A stretch of 41,196 nt of DNA, from NCBI RefSeq assembly GCF_018917145.1, contig NZ_JAHLOD010000028.1, forward strand, positions 1 through 41,196, given 5' to 3'. The stretch's first letter is position 1. Every line of letters begins with the position of its first letter. This DNA comes from Clostridium bornimense (GTDB taxonomy: Bacteria > Bacillota > Clostridia > Clostridiales > Clostridiaceae). The notes under the pieces were generated by a model, which was not told the DNA's origin, did no database searches, and saw only the letters and a list, made by a program, of their open reading frames with translations. A program made the position numbers and the translations under genes. Shown piece after piece: positions 7,628-16,185 of the stretch.

Positions 7628-10096
7628 ATGGGTTTAGGAAGACTGCAAGTCCAACTTTACATCGGAAGAGAAGCACGACCAGTAACTAATGCTACTATTA
7701 CAGTAAAAAAAGTTTCTAATGGTACCACTATTGCTGAATCAAATTTTAATGTAGATAGTAATGGTAAATCACCTCATATAAAATTAGAGACAAAAGATAA
7801 AGATTTAACTTTAAAACCTACTAAAGATTTAGTTCCTTATGAAACATATGATATCTATGTTAAAAGTACAGGATTTAAAGATGTTATAATCCATGGTGTA
7901 GAAATCTTTGATGGCATCACTACCCTTCAAGAAATAGCTATGCTTCCAAGTACAAAAGGAAAAGAAAAAGCAGAAGTAATAGATATACCTAAAAATGCAT
8001 TACTCTTAGATATACCTAACAAACAAGTAGGTTCACGTCCTACTAGCACTTATGTATTAAGAGAACCTTATATTCCTCAATATATTACAGTTCATTTAGG
8101 TTCCCCTGATTCTTATGCAGAAGATGTAACGATTCCATTTATAGATTATATTAAGAATGTCGCTTCTAGTGAAATATATCCAACTTGGCCTACAGAATCA
8201 CTAATATCAAATATTAACTGCCAAGTTTCTTTTGCCCTAAATAGAATCTATACTGAATGGTATCGAAATAAGGGATATAGTTTCCAAATTACTAACTCTA
8301 CCGCTTATGATCAATACTTCGTAAAAAATAGAAATATTTACGATAATATAAGTAAAATAGTTGATTCACTTTTCAACGTTTATATTGGAAAAATCGGTTT
8401 TGAGGAGCCATTATTTGCTAAGTATTGTAATGGTTCAACTGTAACCTGTAACGGTCTTTCTCAATGGGGTACAGTAGACCTAGCAAACAAAAATTACTCT
8501 GCCCTAGAAATTCTCAGATATTACTATGGAAATGATATTGAATTAAGACAAACTAGTACAATAGAAGGTACCTTAGAATCTTATCCTGGTGAAGTATTAA
8601 AATTAGGAAAAGAAGGAGCTGATGTTGAAACAATTCAAATTCAACTAAATAGAATTAGTGATAATTATCCTGCTATACCAAAAATATATCCTGTAAATGG
8701 CATATATGATGAAAATACAGAAAAAGCTGTAAAGTCATTTCAGAAAATATTTAATCTTACTGCCGATGGTATAATCGGTAGAGCAACTTGGTATAAAATT
8801 TCTTCAATATACGTTGCTATAAAAAGTTTAGCTGAATTAGAATCCGAAGGCGAAGAACTACCTTCTTCAGTAACTTACCCAGGAATATTGAAAAAAGGTT
8901 CTACCGGTGAAGCAGTAAAACAACTTCAATATTTCTTAAGTGCTATTTCCGCTTATTATGAAGATATATATTCTTTAAAAATTGATGGTATTTTTGGAAC
9001 TAATACCGAAAATACAGTAAAAGATTTTCAAAATGCCTTTAACCTAGAAGTAGATGGCATTGTAGGCAAAAAAACTTGGAATAAAATATATAACACTTTC
9101 AAAAGTATCGAAAAAAATCTAGAACAAGGTATAGTAAAACCTTCCGAATATCCTGGCTATGTATTAAAAAAAGGTAGTACAGGACATGAAGTTAAAAAGA
9201 TTCAATCATACCTTTCATCTATAGCTTCTAAATATACTGTACTACCAAATATATCTGCTGATGGACACTTTGGTTCAAAAACAAAAGCTGCCGTAATTGC
9301 TTTTCAAAAATATTTTGGATTAAATCCTGATGGAATAGTTGGTCCTACTACTTGGAATATGATTTTTGATGTTTACTCTAAATTAGATTCTACAAATAAA
9401 GCTAATACTCCAAAACTATACTATGAATATCCTAATATAGAATTTAAAATAGGTGACTCTGGTAACTGGATTAAAGTATTACAAGAAATATTAAATATAA
9501 TTCATAGAGATAACTCAAAAATTACTCCATTAATACTTGATGGTGAATTTGGTGAAAAAACTCGTGAAAACTTAGTAATATTCCAACTAGAAAGTAACCT
9601 CGATACTAATGGAATAATCAATAAAAATACTTGGGATGCTATGATGGATGAATATATAAATGCTTACTTTGGCAAATATGTAAATGAAGATAATAGAAAT
9701 GCAAATAATGATTGCTTTAATGCAAGACCTGCTTTAATCGGTGCTGATATAGAAGTACAACATGCTCATTCTTGTCCTTCTTGCGTACAAACTCCTGTAA
9801 ATACTGCACCTAACACCATTATTTATACTTCTAATCAACCTACAGAAAAATCTAAAATTTATGAAGATGCAACTATAGTATGTCCAAAGTGCCCAGAATG
9901 TCCACCATGCCCTCAATGTCCACCATGTCCACCTTGTCCTTCTTGCCCTGAGCATCATAGTCATCATCATAAAGAAAAAGATATTTATGGAAAGAAATTT
10001 AAGAAGTGTAAGGATTGGAAGAAAAAAAAGAAGAAGAAAAAGAAAAAACATCACCACCATCATTGTCATAATTGTGGAAATTGCTATTATTGTTAA
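7628..10096 (+). CDS. SleC/SpoIID-like spore peptidoglycan-binding protein with Cys/Lys/His-rich tail
   Basis: 822 residues, no signal peptide. Order: a beta-sandwich N-terminal domain (about 5-105); a SpoIID/LytB-like region (about 150-300), where 'ASSEIYPTWP' carries Glu182 at the place of the SpoIID catalytic Glu; and four peptidoglycan-binding-1 repeats (about 320-395, 418-495, 508-585 and 600-680) with recurring 'DGIxGxxTW'. The tail (713-822) has eight Cys in a strict three-residue C-P-x period (752-773), His clusters, ten Lys in a row (798-807), five His, and CxxC pairs to the last residue. SleC, the clostridial cortex-lytic transglycosylase, combines SpoIID and PG-binding domains. The lack of a signal peptide fits synthesis in the mother cell. 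Likely a cortex-lytic or spore-coat/cortex linking protein; lytic activity is not proven here. Confidence 0.85.
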   Translation: MGLGRLQVQLYIGREARPVTNATITVKKVSNGTTIAESNFNVDSNGKSPHIKLETKDKDLTLKPTKDLVPYETYDIYVKSTGFKDVIIHGVEIFDGITTLQEIAMLPSTKGKEKAEVIDIPKNALLLDIPNKQVGSRPTSTYVLREPYIPQYITVHLGSPDSYAEDVTIPFIDYIKNVASSEIYPTWPTESLISNINCQVSFALNRIYTEWYRNKGYSFQITNSTAYDQYFVKNRNIYDNISKIVDSLFNVYIGKIGFEEPLFAKYCNGSTVTCNGLSQWGTVDLANKNYSALEILRYYYGNDIELRQTSTIEGTLESYPGEVLKLGKEGADVETIQIQLNRISDNYPAIPKIYPVNGIYDENTEKAVKSFQKIFNLTADGIIGRATWYKISSIYVAIKSLAELESEGEELPSSVTYPGILKKGSTGEAVKQLQYFLSAISAYYEDIYSLKIDGIFGTNTENTVKDFQNAFNLEVDGIVGKKTWNKIYNTFKSIEKNLEQGIVKPSEYPGYVLKKGSTGHEVKKIQSYLSSIASKYTVLPNISADGHFGSKTKAAVIAFQKYFGLNPDGIVGPTTWNMIFDVYSKLDSTNKANTPKLYYEYPNIEFKIGDSGNWIKVLQEILNIIHRDNSKITPLILDGEFGEKTRENLVIFQLESNLDTNGIINKNTWDAMMDEYINAYFGKYVNEDNRNANNDCFNARPALIGADIEVQHAHSCPSCVQTPVNTAPNTIIYTSNQPTEKSKIYEDATIVCPKCPECPPCPQCPPCPPCPSCPEHHSHHHKEKDIYGKKFKKCKDWKKKKKKKKKKHHHHHCHNCGNCYYC

Positions 10097-10104
10097 AATA
10101 TAAT

Positions 10105-10150
10105 AAAAAACCTATTGCAAAAATTCATCTTTTTCTGCAATAGGTTTTTT
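10105..10150. terminator. Bidirectional terminator between convergent genes
   Basis: Arms at 10105-10119 and 10136-10150 (core CCTATTGCA and its complement) pair perfectly over 15 bases including A and T runs. It serves the spore-type gene on the plus strand and yhbD on the minus strand. Confidence 0.88.
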
Positions 10151-10197
10151 GTATATTCTTTTTAGCTCATCTTAGTTTAGGATTTACATATTACAAC

Positions 10198-10818
10198 TTA
10201 TATTCTTCCATATAAATTTACTTCTTCTAAAACCTTATATAAATTTATGTTATAAATTGTTTTTGCCTCATTATCACAAATTATTTCTTCTCCCTTTGCT
10301 ACATAAAAAAAGCAAACTCCCAATTTTCGTTTTATCAGTAATACTGAATTTTCCTCTATCTTTAAAAATCCTTCCTTTACTGACTTTGTTATATTATTAG
10401 CTTCATCAATACTAACAACACCAGATGTTATAAGATCATTATATATTCTAAGAGCAAATAGCTTATCACTATAGTAATATTCTTCTCTTCCATAACCTTC
10501 TTCAAATTTTTCTAGAATAGGTTGTGAAACAATGTTATGTTCTATAATATACTGACGCTTTATTTTTATATTTTCATTTTTAGATAATAATTTATCAGCT
10601 AATTCATCTAATGAAATTTCATCTTTTAATTCTAAGATTTTGTCTATACGCTCTATAATCTTTGACTTCGGAAAAAATGTTTCTTGCCCTGTTGATACAC
10701 TCTTTTTTATAAACCATTCCTCTGGTATCAAATTTTTTCTCTTCCATCTATAAAGCTGTCCATAGGATATTTCCTTTTCTCTTAATAAATCTTTCTTAGA
10801 AATTAATTCTTCACACAT
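10198..10818 (-). CDS. yhbD: YhbD-family protein (DUF4004) with MerR-like helix-turn-helix
   Basis: A 206-residue soluble protein. The N-terminus 'ISKKDLLREKEISYGQLYRW' followed by 'FFPKSKIIERIDKILELK' looks like a MerR-type winged helix-turn-helix. The rest has the features I associate with Bacillus YhbD (DUF4004). In Bacillus yhbD lies with the bactofilin genes yhbE/yhbF; here it also follows a bactofilin gene, 18 bases downstream, so the pair is conserved. SD AGGTG is 7 bases before the ATG. A DNA-binding role, perhaps on the two palindromes upstream of the bactofilin gene, is an inference. Function is not established for the family. Confidence 0.85.
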   Translation of the reverse strand: MCEELISKKDLLREKEISYGQLYRWKRKNLIPEEWFIKKSVSTGQETFFPKSKIIERIDKILELKDEISLDELADKLLSKNENIKIKRQYIIEHNIVSQPILEKFEEGYGREEYYYSDKLFALRIYNDLITSGVVSIDEANNITKSVKEGFLKIEENSVLLIKRKLGVCFFYVAKGEEIICDNEAKTIYNINLYKVLEEVNLYGRI

Positions 10819-10836
10819 ACTCTCTCACCTACAACA

Positions 10837-11214
10837 CTATTTCCGTCTACTTCCTTCACAATTTCCGTTAACATATAATGAACCGCTACATTTCATTTCT
10901 TCAAAATTCACATCATTATTAATATTAAGCGCTCCACTAGTTTTTATATTTTTTGCCTTTACTACTCCACCAATCTTCGCTGATCCGCTAATCTTTATAT
11001 TTTCTTCTACTTCAGTACCGCCATTAATATGCATAGATCCAAATACACTTAATGAATTCGAATGTATACTTCCTTCTCCTTTAACAGAACCAGATATCTT
11101 TATATCTCTTGCCTTTATATTACCTAATATTTTTACACTACCAGAAACGGATATATTCTCATATTCTCCTTCTACTATACTTCCTGATCCAGATAACTTC
11201 ATATCACTTTTCAT
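10837..11214 (-). CDS. Bactofilin-like polymer-forming protein
   Basis: 125 residues made of short beta-helix turns: 'SGSGSIVEGEYENISVSGSVKILG', 'KISGSVKGEGSIHS', 'KISGSAKIGGVVKAKNIKTSGAL'. The recurring 'SGS' and 'IxGxVKA' spacing is typical of bactofilins (DUF583), which self-assemble into cytoskeletal filaments and are often linked to cell-wall or membrane organisation. First gene of a two-gene operon with yhbD. SD AAAGGTGGG precedes the ATG. Two palindromic operators lie upstream, one in the leader and one just upstream of the -10. The family call is confident; its cellular role in this organism is unknown. Confidence 0.88.
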   Translation of the reverse strand: MKSDMKLSGSGSIVEGEYENISVSGSVKILGNIKARDIKISGSVKGEGSIHSNSLSVFGSMHINGGTEVEENIKISGSAKIGGVVKAKNIKTSGALNINNDVNFEEMKCSGSLYVNGNCEGSRRK

Positions 11215-11231
11215 AATAACCCACCTTTCAG

Positions 11232-11310
11232 CGTAACATTGTTACGTTGCTAATTAAAAAAATACTTGTTTGCAAACATTATAGATATAGCGTAACATTG
11301 TTACGCTATA
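11232..11310 (-). promoter_or_regulatory. Twin palindromic operators and promoter of bactofilin-yhbD
   Basis: Two copies of the palindrome CGTAACA-T-TGTTACG are present, at 11232-11246 and inside 11286-11310, centres 59 bp apart. The second extends to 12-bp perfect arms (TATAGCGTAACA and its complement). A -10 TATAAT on the minus strand (11283-11278) abuts the longer site, so a bound protein would occlude the promoter. The other site lies in the leader near the ribosome site. Such spacing suits repression by looping or cooperative binding. I do not recognise the regulator. Confidence 0.72.
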
Positions 11311-11322
11311 TAGTCAATACTT

Positions 11323-13434
11323 TTATAAAATAAAATTGTATACTGTTTTGGTTATAAAACACACGGTAAAAGCTATTACAGTAGGTAATAAAAAAGATAC
11401 CAAAGTCCACTTTTTGCTTCCTGTTTCTTTTTTTATTGTAAATAAAGTAGTTGCACAAGGCCAATGAAGTAAACTAAATAACATTGTATTTAAAGCTGTA
11501 AGCATCGTCCAATTATTATTAACTAAAATTGTCCTAAGTGAATCTAAACTAGAAAAATCATTGATAGAACCTGTAGCTAAATATCCCATTAATAGTATAG
11601 GTAAAACAATTTCATTAGCTGGTATTCCTACAATAAAAGCCATTAATATAAATCCATCTAATCCTATAAATTCGCCAATAGGTTGTAGAAAATTAGAAAT
11701 ATGGGTCATTACACTTGCATCACCAATATAAATATTAGCTAAAATCCAAGTTATAGCCCCTGCTGGTGCCGCTACAACAACAGCTCTTCCTAAAACAAAT
11801 AATGTTCTATCTAAAATTGAACTATATAAAATTCTTCCTATCTTAGGTACCCTATACGGAGGCAATTCTAGCGTAAAACTTGAAGGTATTCCCTTCAATA
11901 ACGTTTTTGACAATACGTATGATACTAACAACGTTATTCCTATCCCTATAACTATAATTATTGCTATTGCCAATGTTTGTATGATAGAATTTGTAAACAT
12001 ATTAGTAGTTGTTGCAAAAAAAATAGTAGCTATTGCTATAAGGGTAGGAAACCTTCCATTACACGGTACAAAATTATTAGTCAAAATTGCTATCATTCTC
12101 TCCCTTGGCGACTCAATTATTCTGCACCCAACAACTCCAGCAGCGTTACAGCCAAATCCCATACACATTGAAAGACATTGCTTTCCATGAGCACAAGCTT
12201 TTTTAAATAGATGATCCATATTAAAAGCCACTCTAGGTAAGTAACCTAAATCTTCAAGTAACGTAAATAAAGGAAAAAAGATAGCCATCGGAGGTAACAT
12301 TACAGATACTACCCATGCCAATGTTCTATACATTCCTAGCACTACTACCCCATGCAACCATCCTGGTGCACTAATATAATTAAAAAAGTCTGTTAGTTTA
12401 TCTTGCAATGCAAATAATACATTAGCTAATAGCTTAGAAGGATAATTAGCTCCCTGTATAGTTATCCAAAATATCAATCCTAATAATACTAACATTAATG
12501 GAATTCCCCATCTTTTCGATGTTACAATATCATCAACTTTTTTATCTCTATTAACTTTCTTAAGATCCTCTTTCACATACTTTTCTTTTATCTCATTAGC
12601 TTTATCATAATTTCTTTTAGAAATTTTCTCTCTTAACTTAATCTTGTCTATTTTGTAATTTAATTTATTTTGTATTTCCTTTGCAACATTAGTATTAAAC
12701 TTTTCACCTAATTCATCTATCTTATTGAAAATATTAACTTCACTGTCCAAAAGTCGTAATGCTATCCATCTTTTATTTATACTATCATATTCCTCCAACA
12801 ACTTTGATGTATCTGCTACCATCTTTTCTATATCATCATCATAAATAACATTATTACACTTAATGTCTATTTGATTGAAAGCAACTTTTTCTATAATATC
12901 TTTTAGTTCATTCATGCCCTTACCTTGTCTGGCTGCCGTCAATACTAATGGAATACCTAATTCATTCTCTATTCCATCTTTATCTATAGTAATATTTTTC
13001 TTTTTAGCTTCATCTATAAGATTTATACAAGCAATCACCTTATCTGTTAATTCCATAACTTGAAATACAAGATTAAAATTTCTTTCTAAACAAGTTGCAT
13101 CAGTAACAACTATTACTGCATCATAATCTCCATAACAAATAAAATCTCTTGCTACCTCTTCATCTATAGATGATGAAAGTAATGAATATGTTCCTGGCAA
13201 GTCTACCAGAACATATTCATTACCATTATACTTAAATTCTCCTCTCGCATTGACCACAGTTTTTCCGGGCCAATTTCCCGTATGTTGATGAAGCCCAGTT
13301 AAATAATTAAAAACTGTACTTTTTCCTGTGTTTGGATTACCTGCTAGTGCAATAACATACTGACCTGGCTTTCTTTCAATATTAAATATATCCTTCATAG
13401 CTGTACTTTTAGTTGATTGAGCTGTTAACCCCAA
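11323..13434 (-). CDS. feoB: Ferrous iron transport protein B
   Basis: The Fe(II) membrane transporter with an N-terminal GTPase domain. G1 GNPNTGKST is at about residues 32-40, the 'GNWPGKTV' switch follows, G3 DLPG at about 78-81 and G4 NLID at about 138-141. The C-terminal half holds two gate-type repeats and many TM helices. The longest frame begins at a GTG (13443) only one base after GGAG. The TTG at 13434, 10 bases after AGGAG, gives the usual FeoB N-terminus 'MGLTAQSTK' and is preferred. About 703 residues, full length. It follows feoA by 31 bases and should share the iron-responsive promoter at 13729-13753. No feoC is seen and no clear terminator follows. Confidence 0.96.
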   Translation of the reverse strand: MGLTAQSTKSTAMKDIFNIERKPGQYVIALAGNPNTGKSTVFNYLTGLHQHTGNWPGKTVVNARGEFKYNGNEYVLVDLPGTYSLLSSSIDEEVARDFICYGDYDAVIVVTDATCLERNFNLVFQVMELTDKVIACINLIDEAKKKNITIDKDGIENELGIPLVLTAARQGKGMNELKDIIEKVAFNQIDIKCNNVIYDDDIEKMVADTSKLLEEYDSINKRWIALRLLDSEVNIFNKIDELGEKFNTNVAKEIQNKLNYKIDKIKLREKISKRNYDKANEIKEKYVKEDLKKVNRDKKVDDIVTSKRWGIPLMLVLLGLIFWITIQGANYPSKLLANVLFALQDKLTDFFNYISAPGWLHGVVVLGMYRTLAWVVSVMLPPMAIFFPLFTLLEDLGYLPRVAFNMDHLFKKACAHGKQCLSMCMGFGCNAAGVVGCRIIESPRERMIAILTNNFVPCNGRFPTLIAIATIFFATTTNMFTNSIIQTLAIAIIIVIGIGITLLVSYVLSKTLLKGIPSSFTLELPPYRVPKIGRILYSSILDRTLFVLGRAVVVAAPAGAITWILANIYIGDASVMTHISNFLQPIGEFIGLDGFILMAFIVGIPANEIVLPILLMGYLATGSINDFSSLDSLRTILVNNNWTMLTALNTMLFSLLHWPCATTLFTIKKETGSKKWTLVSFLLPTVIAFTVCFITKTVYNFIL

Positions 13435-13465
13435 CAGTATCACTCCTAAGATAATTAATATATAA

Positions 13466-13696
13466 TCACTTAGCCAAAGAAACTTTAATTAAAGAAGATT
13501 CTTCTTTTCTAAGTGCAATCATAGCTCCACGAATTCTATACACAGTTAAGTTATTTTTAGGTCCTTTACGCAATACCTCTACAACTGCTCCATTAGTTAA
13601 TCCTAGAGACATTAACCGCTCTTTTAACAATTCTCCAGCCTCATTTGATGTAACTATAGCGGACTTACCTGTCCCTACTTCTGATAACATCTCCAT
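13466..13696 (-). CDS. feoA: Ferrous iron transport protein A
   Basis: A small cytoplasmic SH3-like partner of FeoB. The longer frame starts at 13711, but its first codons contain the SD (GGAGG). The ATG at 13696, 8 bases after that SD, is the likely start, giving 76 residues: 'MEMLSEVGTGKSAIV...ERLMSLGLTNGAVVEVL...'. The 'RLMSLGLTNG' and 'IALRKEE' stretches are typical of FeoA. First gene of feoAB. Confidence 0.93.
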   Translation of the reverse strand: MEMLSEVGTGKSAIVTSNEAGELLKERLMSLGLTNGAVVEVLRKGPKNNLTVYRIRGAMIALRKEESSLIKVSLAK

Positions 13697-13728
13697 TTTA
13701 TTTTCCTCCATAAATCACAAAATTCATA

Positions 13729-13753
13729 AGTATATTTGTTAGATTAATCTAAC
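13729..13753. promoter_or_regulatory. DtxR-type iron-box palindrome over the feoAB promoter
   Basis: The perfect 16-bp palindrome GTTAGATTAATCTAAC (13738-13753) lies just upstream of a minus-strand -10 TATACT (13734-13729), which leads to feoA. Its TTAG/CTAA half-sites match the general shape of DtxR/IdeR boxes. It sits between feoAB and a divergent DtxR-family gene, so iron-dependent repression of both is the simplest reading. Confidence 0.72.
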
Positions 13754-13884
13754 TTTTATTACTTAATATATACTATTCGTAATAAAAAAATATCGTTACA
13801 CATTTTCAATTCATTGTATATATGTACTACTACACTATTTATTAAAATATATATATTTGTAACTATATTTTTGAGGTGATCTCT

Positions 13885-14307
13885 TTGACAGATAAAAATA
13901 CCTTTCATACATTTAACACATATCTCAACAACAATCTTATAACTGCTTCTATGGAAGATTATATAGAAATGATTTATAGACTTTCTTTAAACCAAGGATA
14001 TACACGAATCAGTGAATTATCACATGCTCTTAATGTAACAGCACCGTCTACAAATAATATGGTGAAAAAATTATGTTCACTAAAATTAATTAAATATGAA
14101 AAATATAGTGCTATAGAATTGACCGATTCTGGAAAATGCTATGGTGAATATCTCTATAACCGTCATAACATAGTTTTCAAATTTTTATCTATTTTAGGTG
14201 TTAAAGATTCTATATTAGAAGAAACAGAAAAAATTGAACATGTAATAAATGAGGAAACTTTGAAATGCATAAAAGTTTTTATAGATAATTCAATAAACTC
14301 CCATTAA
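13885..14307 (+). CDS. DtxR/MntR-family metal-dependent transcriptional regulator
   Basis: About 140 residues. The N-terminal winged helix has 'SMEDYIEMIYRL', 'RISELSHALNVTAPSTNNMVKKL' and 'LIKYEKYSAIELTDSGK', the classical order of the DtxR/MntR family. The metal-binding and dimer region follows ('HNIVFKFLSILGV...EETEKIEHVINEETLKCI'). It lacks the SH3-like C-terminal domain of DtxR, so it has the short MntR-like form. The first in-frame codon, GTG 13876, is part of the SD GAGGTGAT. The TTG at 13885, four bases after it, is preferred. Divergent from feoAB with a palindrome between, so it is probably the iron-sensing repressor of feoAB. Choice of Fe or Mn cannot be read from the sequence alone. 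Confidence 0.9.
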   Translation: MTDKNTFHTFNTYLNNNLITASMEDYIEMIYRLSLNQGYTRISELSHALNVTAPSTNNMVKKLCSLKLIKYEKYSAIELTDSGKCYGEYLYNRHNIVFKFLSILGVKDSILEETEKIEHVINEETLKCIKVFIDNSINSH

Positions 14308-14386
14308 TATTAATAATTTCTATATTTTTATAAAACTTTATTGTATAATATTACTATATTGTAAATTTTATAAGGAGTTGTTATCT

Positions 14387-15784
14387 TTGGAGAAAAAATT
14401 ATTAAAAAATGAACTTTCTGTAATTAAGAGAACCGATTTAGAATCTTTAATATTTTATCTTTCTGAAACAGATAGCAATATTAATAATTTAATTTTAAAC
14501 TGGATTCAAAAAATTAATGCCTCAAATAAACCTAGTTCTATGATTCATACATCTTCAATATCTATGATACCTAAAACTATTATCGATGAATCTCCTCAAG
14601 AGCTATTATGGAAAAAGTGGGATATCCTTTCTAGGCTTCTTTCCAAATTCGAGAATGAGAATACTTATTCTGACCAGGATTTATCTGACTTTTTTAATAT
14701 AATAGATGACTTAACTTTAATAACATCTAATAAAGAAATTGATGATACTTGTAAATCAAAATTAATAAATAAAATCTTTGTATATTACAATAATTTAGAT
14801 GATACTATGAAAGATACCTTTTTAGACTTTTTCTCTAGTTTATGTGATAATTCAAACTTATGGACTCAACTTGTAACATTACTTGAAGAAAAACCTAGTG
14901 ATAGTGATTATTTATTTATAATGAATATATATAAAGATAAATTAAATAATGAAGAAAAATTCTTAAAAATCAAAAAAGAAAAGTTCGGTATGACTTCTTT
15001 TGAATTAGCTAAATATTATATAAATACAAATCAAACTGAAAAAGCCACAGAAGCTTGTGAAGAAGCGTTACTAAATAACGAAGAACCAAAATCTGATATA
15101 TATAACTATCTTTTAAATTACTATATAGAATATAAAGAAGAAGATAAATTAAATAAGCTAGTAAACGAATCTTTTAATAATATAGATATTACTAAAAATA
15201 TAATAACAAAGGCCCTAGATTATTATTTAAATAATGATAATATGTATGAATATAAAAAGCTATTATTTTCAGCTTTTAAAATACCGTATGAAAAAAATTA
15301 TCTTGAAGAATATAAAAAAATCAAAAAATCTATGGATGAAGCTGAATTTATTAATATACGTCCAAACCTGCTAAACATTGTAAAATTTGGAATTAATGCA
15401 AAAAAAGATTATTTACAAATATGCCTTTTTGAAAAACTTTACGATAATATCATTGAAGTATTGAAAAATGTTAAATCTACCCCTATAGAATATAGTGATT
15501 TTAAAATGTTAGACAAGTTTGCGGATCACTTAAAAGAAAGATTTCCTATAGAAATAATTGATTATTATATATCTGTGTTTGAACTTTTGCTACAAGTAAA
15601 TACTGATACCTCATATGATGATGCAATTCAGTATATTACAAAAATTCAATACATATATATACAAATTCTTAACTCCACAGAAAAGTGGATGAATTTCCTT
15701 TACAGAATAGAATTAAAATATGGTGAACAAGTTGATTTAATAGAAAGTATACAAAACCTAGTATCTGATGATGAAGAGTCTTAA
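14387..15784 (+). CDS. Unassigned all-helical repeat protein
   Basis: About 465 residues, acidic, Asn/Lys/Asp/Glu-rich, no signal peptide or TM segment. Predicted to be almost all helix. Residues about 205-260 ('FELAKYYINTNQTEKATEACEEALLN') look like a TPR/half-TPR pair. The C-terminal part ('YDDAIQYITKIQYIYIQIL...WMNFLYRIELKYG') recalls the helical tail of some SWIM zinc-finger proteins, but no SWIM motif (CxCx...CxH) is present. TTG 14378 directly follows the SD AAGGAG. The TTG at 14387, nine bases after it, is the better start. It is 79 bases downstream of the DtxR-like gene on the same strand and could be co-transcribed. I cannot give it a function. Confidence 0.75.
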   Translation: MEKKLLKNELSVIKRTDLESLIFYLSETDSNINNLILNWIQKINASNKPSSMIHTSSISMIPKTIIDESPQELLWKKWDILSRLLSKFENENTYSDQDLSDFFNIIDDLTLITSNKEIDDTCKSKLINKIFVYYNNLDDTMKDTFLDFFSSLCDNSNLWTQLVTLLEEKPSDSDYLFIMNIYKDKLNNEEKFLKIKKEKFGMTSFELAKYYINTNQTEKATEACEEALLNNEEPKSDIYNYLLNYYIEYKEEDKLNKLVNESFNNIDITKNIITKALDYYLNNDNMYEYKKLLFSAFKIPYEKNYLEEYKKIKKSMDEAEFINIRPNLLNIVKFGINAKKDYLQICLFEKLYDNIIEVLKNVKSTPIEYSDFKMLDKFADHLKERFPIEIIDYYISVFELLLQVNTDTSYDDAIQYITKIQYIYIQILNSTEKWMNFLYRIELKYGEQVDLIESIQNLVSDDEES

Positions 15785-15799
15785 ATTATCTTTACGGAG

Positions 15800-15842
15800 C
15801 TGTCGCACAAAAAAGTTATAGATCAAAGTGCGGCAGTTTTTT
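15800..15842 (+). terminator. Rho-independent terminator
   Basis: CTGTCGCAC (15800-15808) pairs with GTGCGGCAG (15828-15836) with one G-U, followed by TTTTTT. It follows the stop of the helical-repeat gene. Confidence 0.82.
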
Positions 15843-15856
15843 CATCAAAATAGAAT

Positions 15857-16100
15857 ATCAGTGCACAATTAGGGGGCTAATGAAGGCTGCGCTTTCATGT
15901 AGCTTGAACTAGGAATTCATGATTAGTGAAAACAACACTTAAGTATAACAGTTTTATATATGCACTAGATATATCTATAAATACAATTGTACATCTCACC
16001 GCCCTAAGGACTATAATATTTTCTATGCAGGGGAAAATTAACCTTACTTGTGCCTTGTGCCATCTAACCTGTGCCCTGAAATTACCCTGACCTGTGCCAT
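15857..16100. repeat. Dispersed intergenic repeat, copy A
   Basis: No gene in this stretch. It starts with ATCAGTGCACAATTA and includes a 34-base block (15931-15964) that recurs almost exactly at 29979-30013 in the opposite orientation. It then carries GGACTATAATATTTT and AGGGGAAAATTAACCTT (16029-16045), shared with the copy at 28738-28998. It ends in tandem short phrases built on CTTGTGCC/CCTGTGCC (16046-16100). The order core-then-tail is the same in both copies. Origin unknown. Confidence 0.6.
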
Positions 16101-16109
16101 AATAAAAAG

Positions 16110-16158
16110 AGGTATCGCTAACAACTTTTCATTTGTTAATGTGATACCTCCTTTTTTT
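16110..16158. terminator. Hairpin terminator upstream of fruR (inverted copy of the one after fruA)
   Basis: AGGTATC (16110-16116) pairs with GATACCT (16143-16149), and an inner stem TAACAA/TTGTTA is separated by a small bulge. A T run follows. Its reverse complement differs from the hairpin at 19866-19904 by about two bases in 39. It blocks read-through into the fru promoter. Confidence 0.75.
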
Positions 16159-16185
16159 ACAATACACTGTATAAATTCAAAACTC

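Noticed and set aside
9734-10069. Minus-strand frame opposite the Cys/Lys/His tail
   Set aside because: Product is Met/Phe/Trp/Arg low complexity, the mirror of the C-P-x and Lys/His codons.
15881-15912. Ten-codon frame and small GAAGGC/GCTTTC hairpin inside repeat copy A
   Set aside because: Too short, no ribosome site and not shared with copy C.
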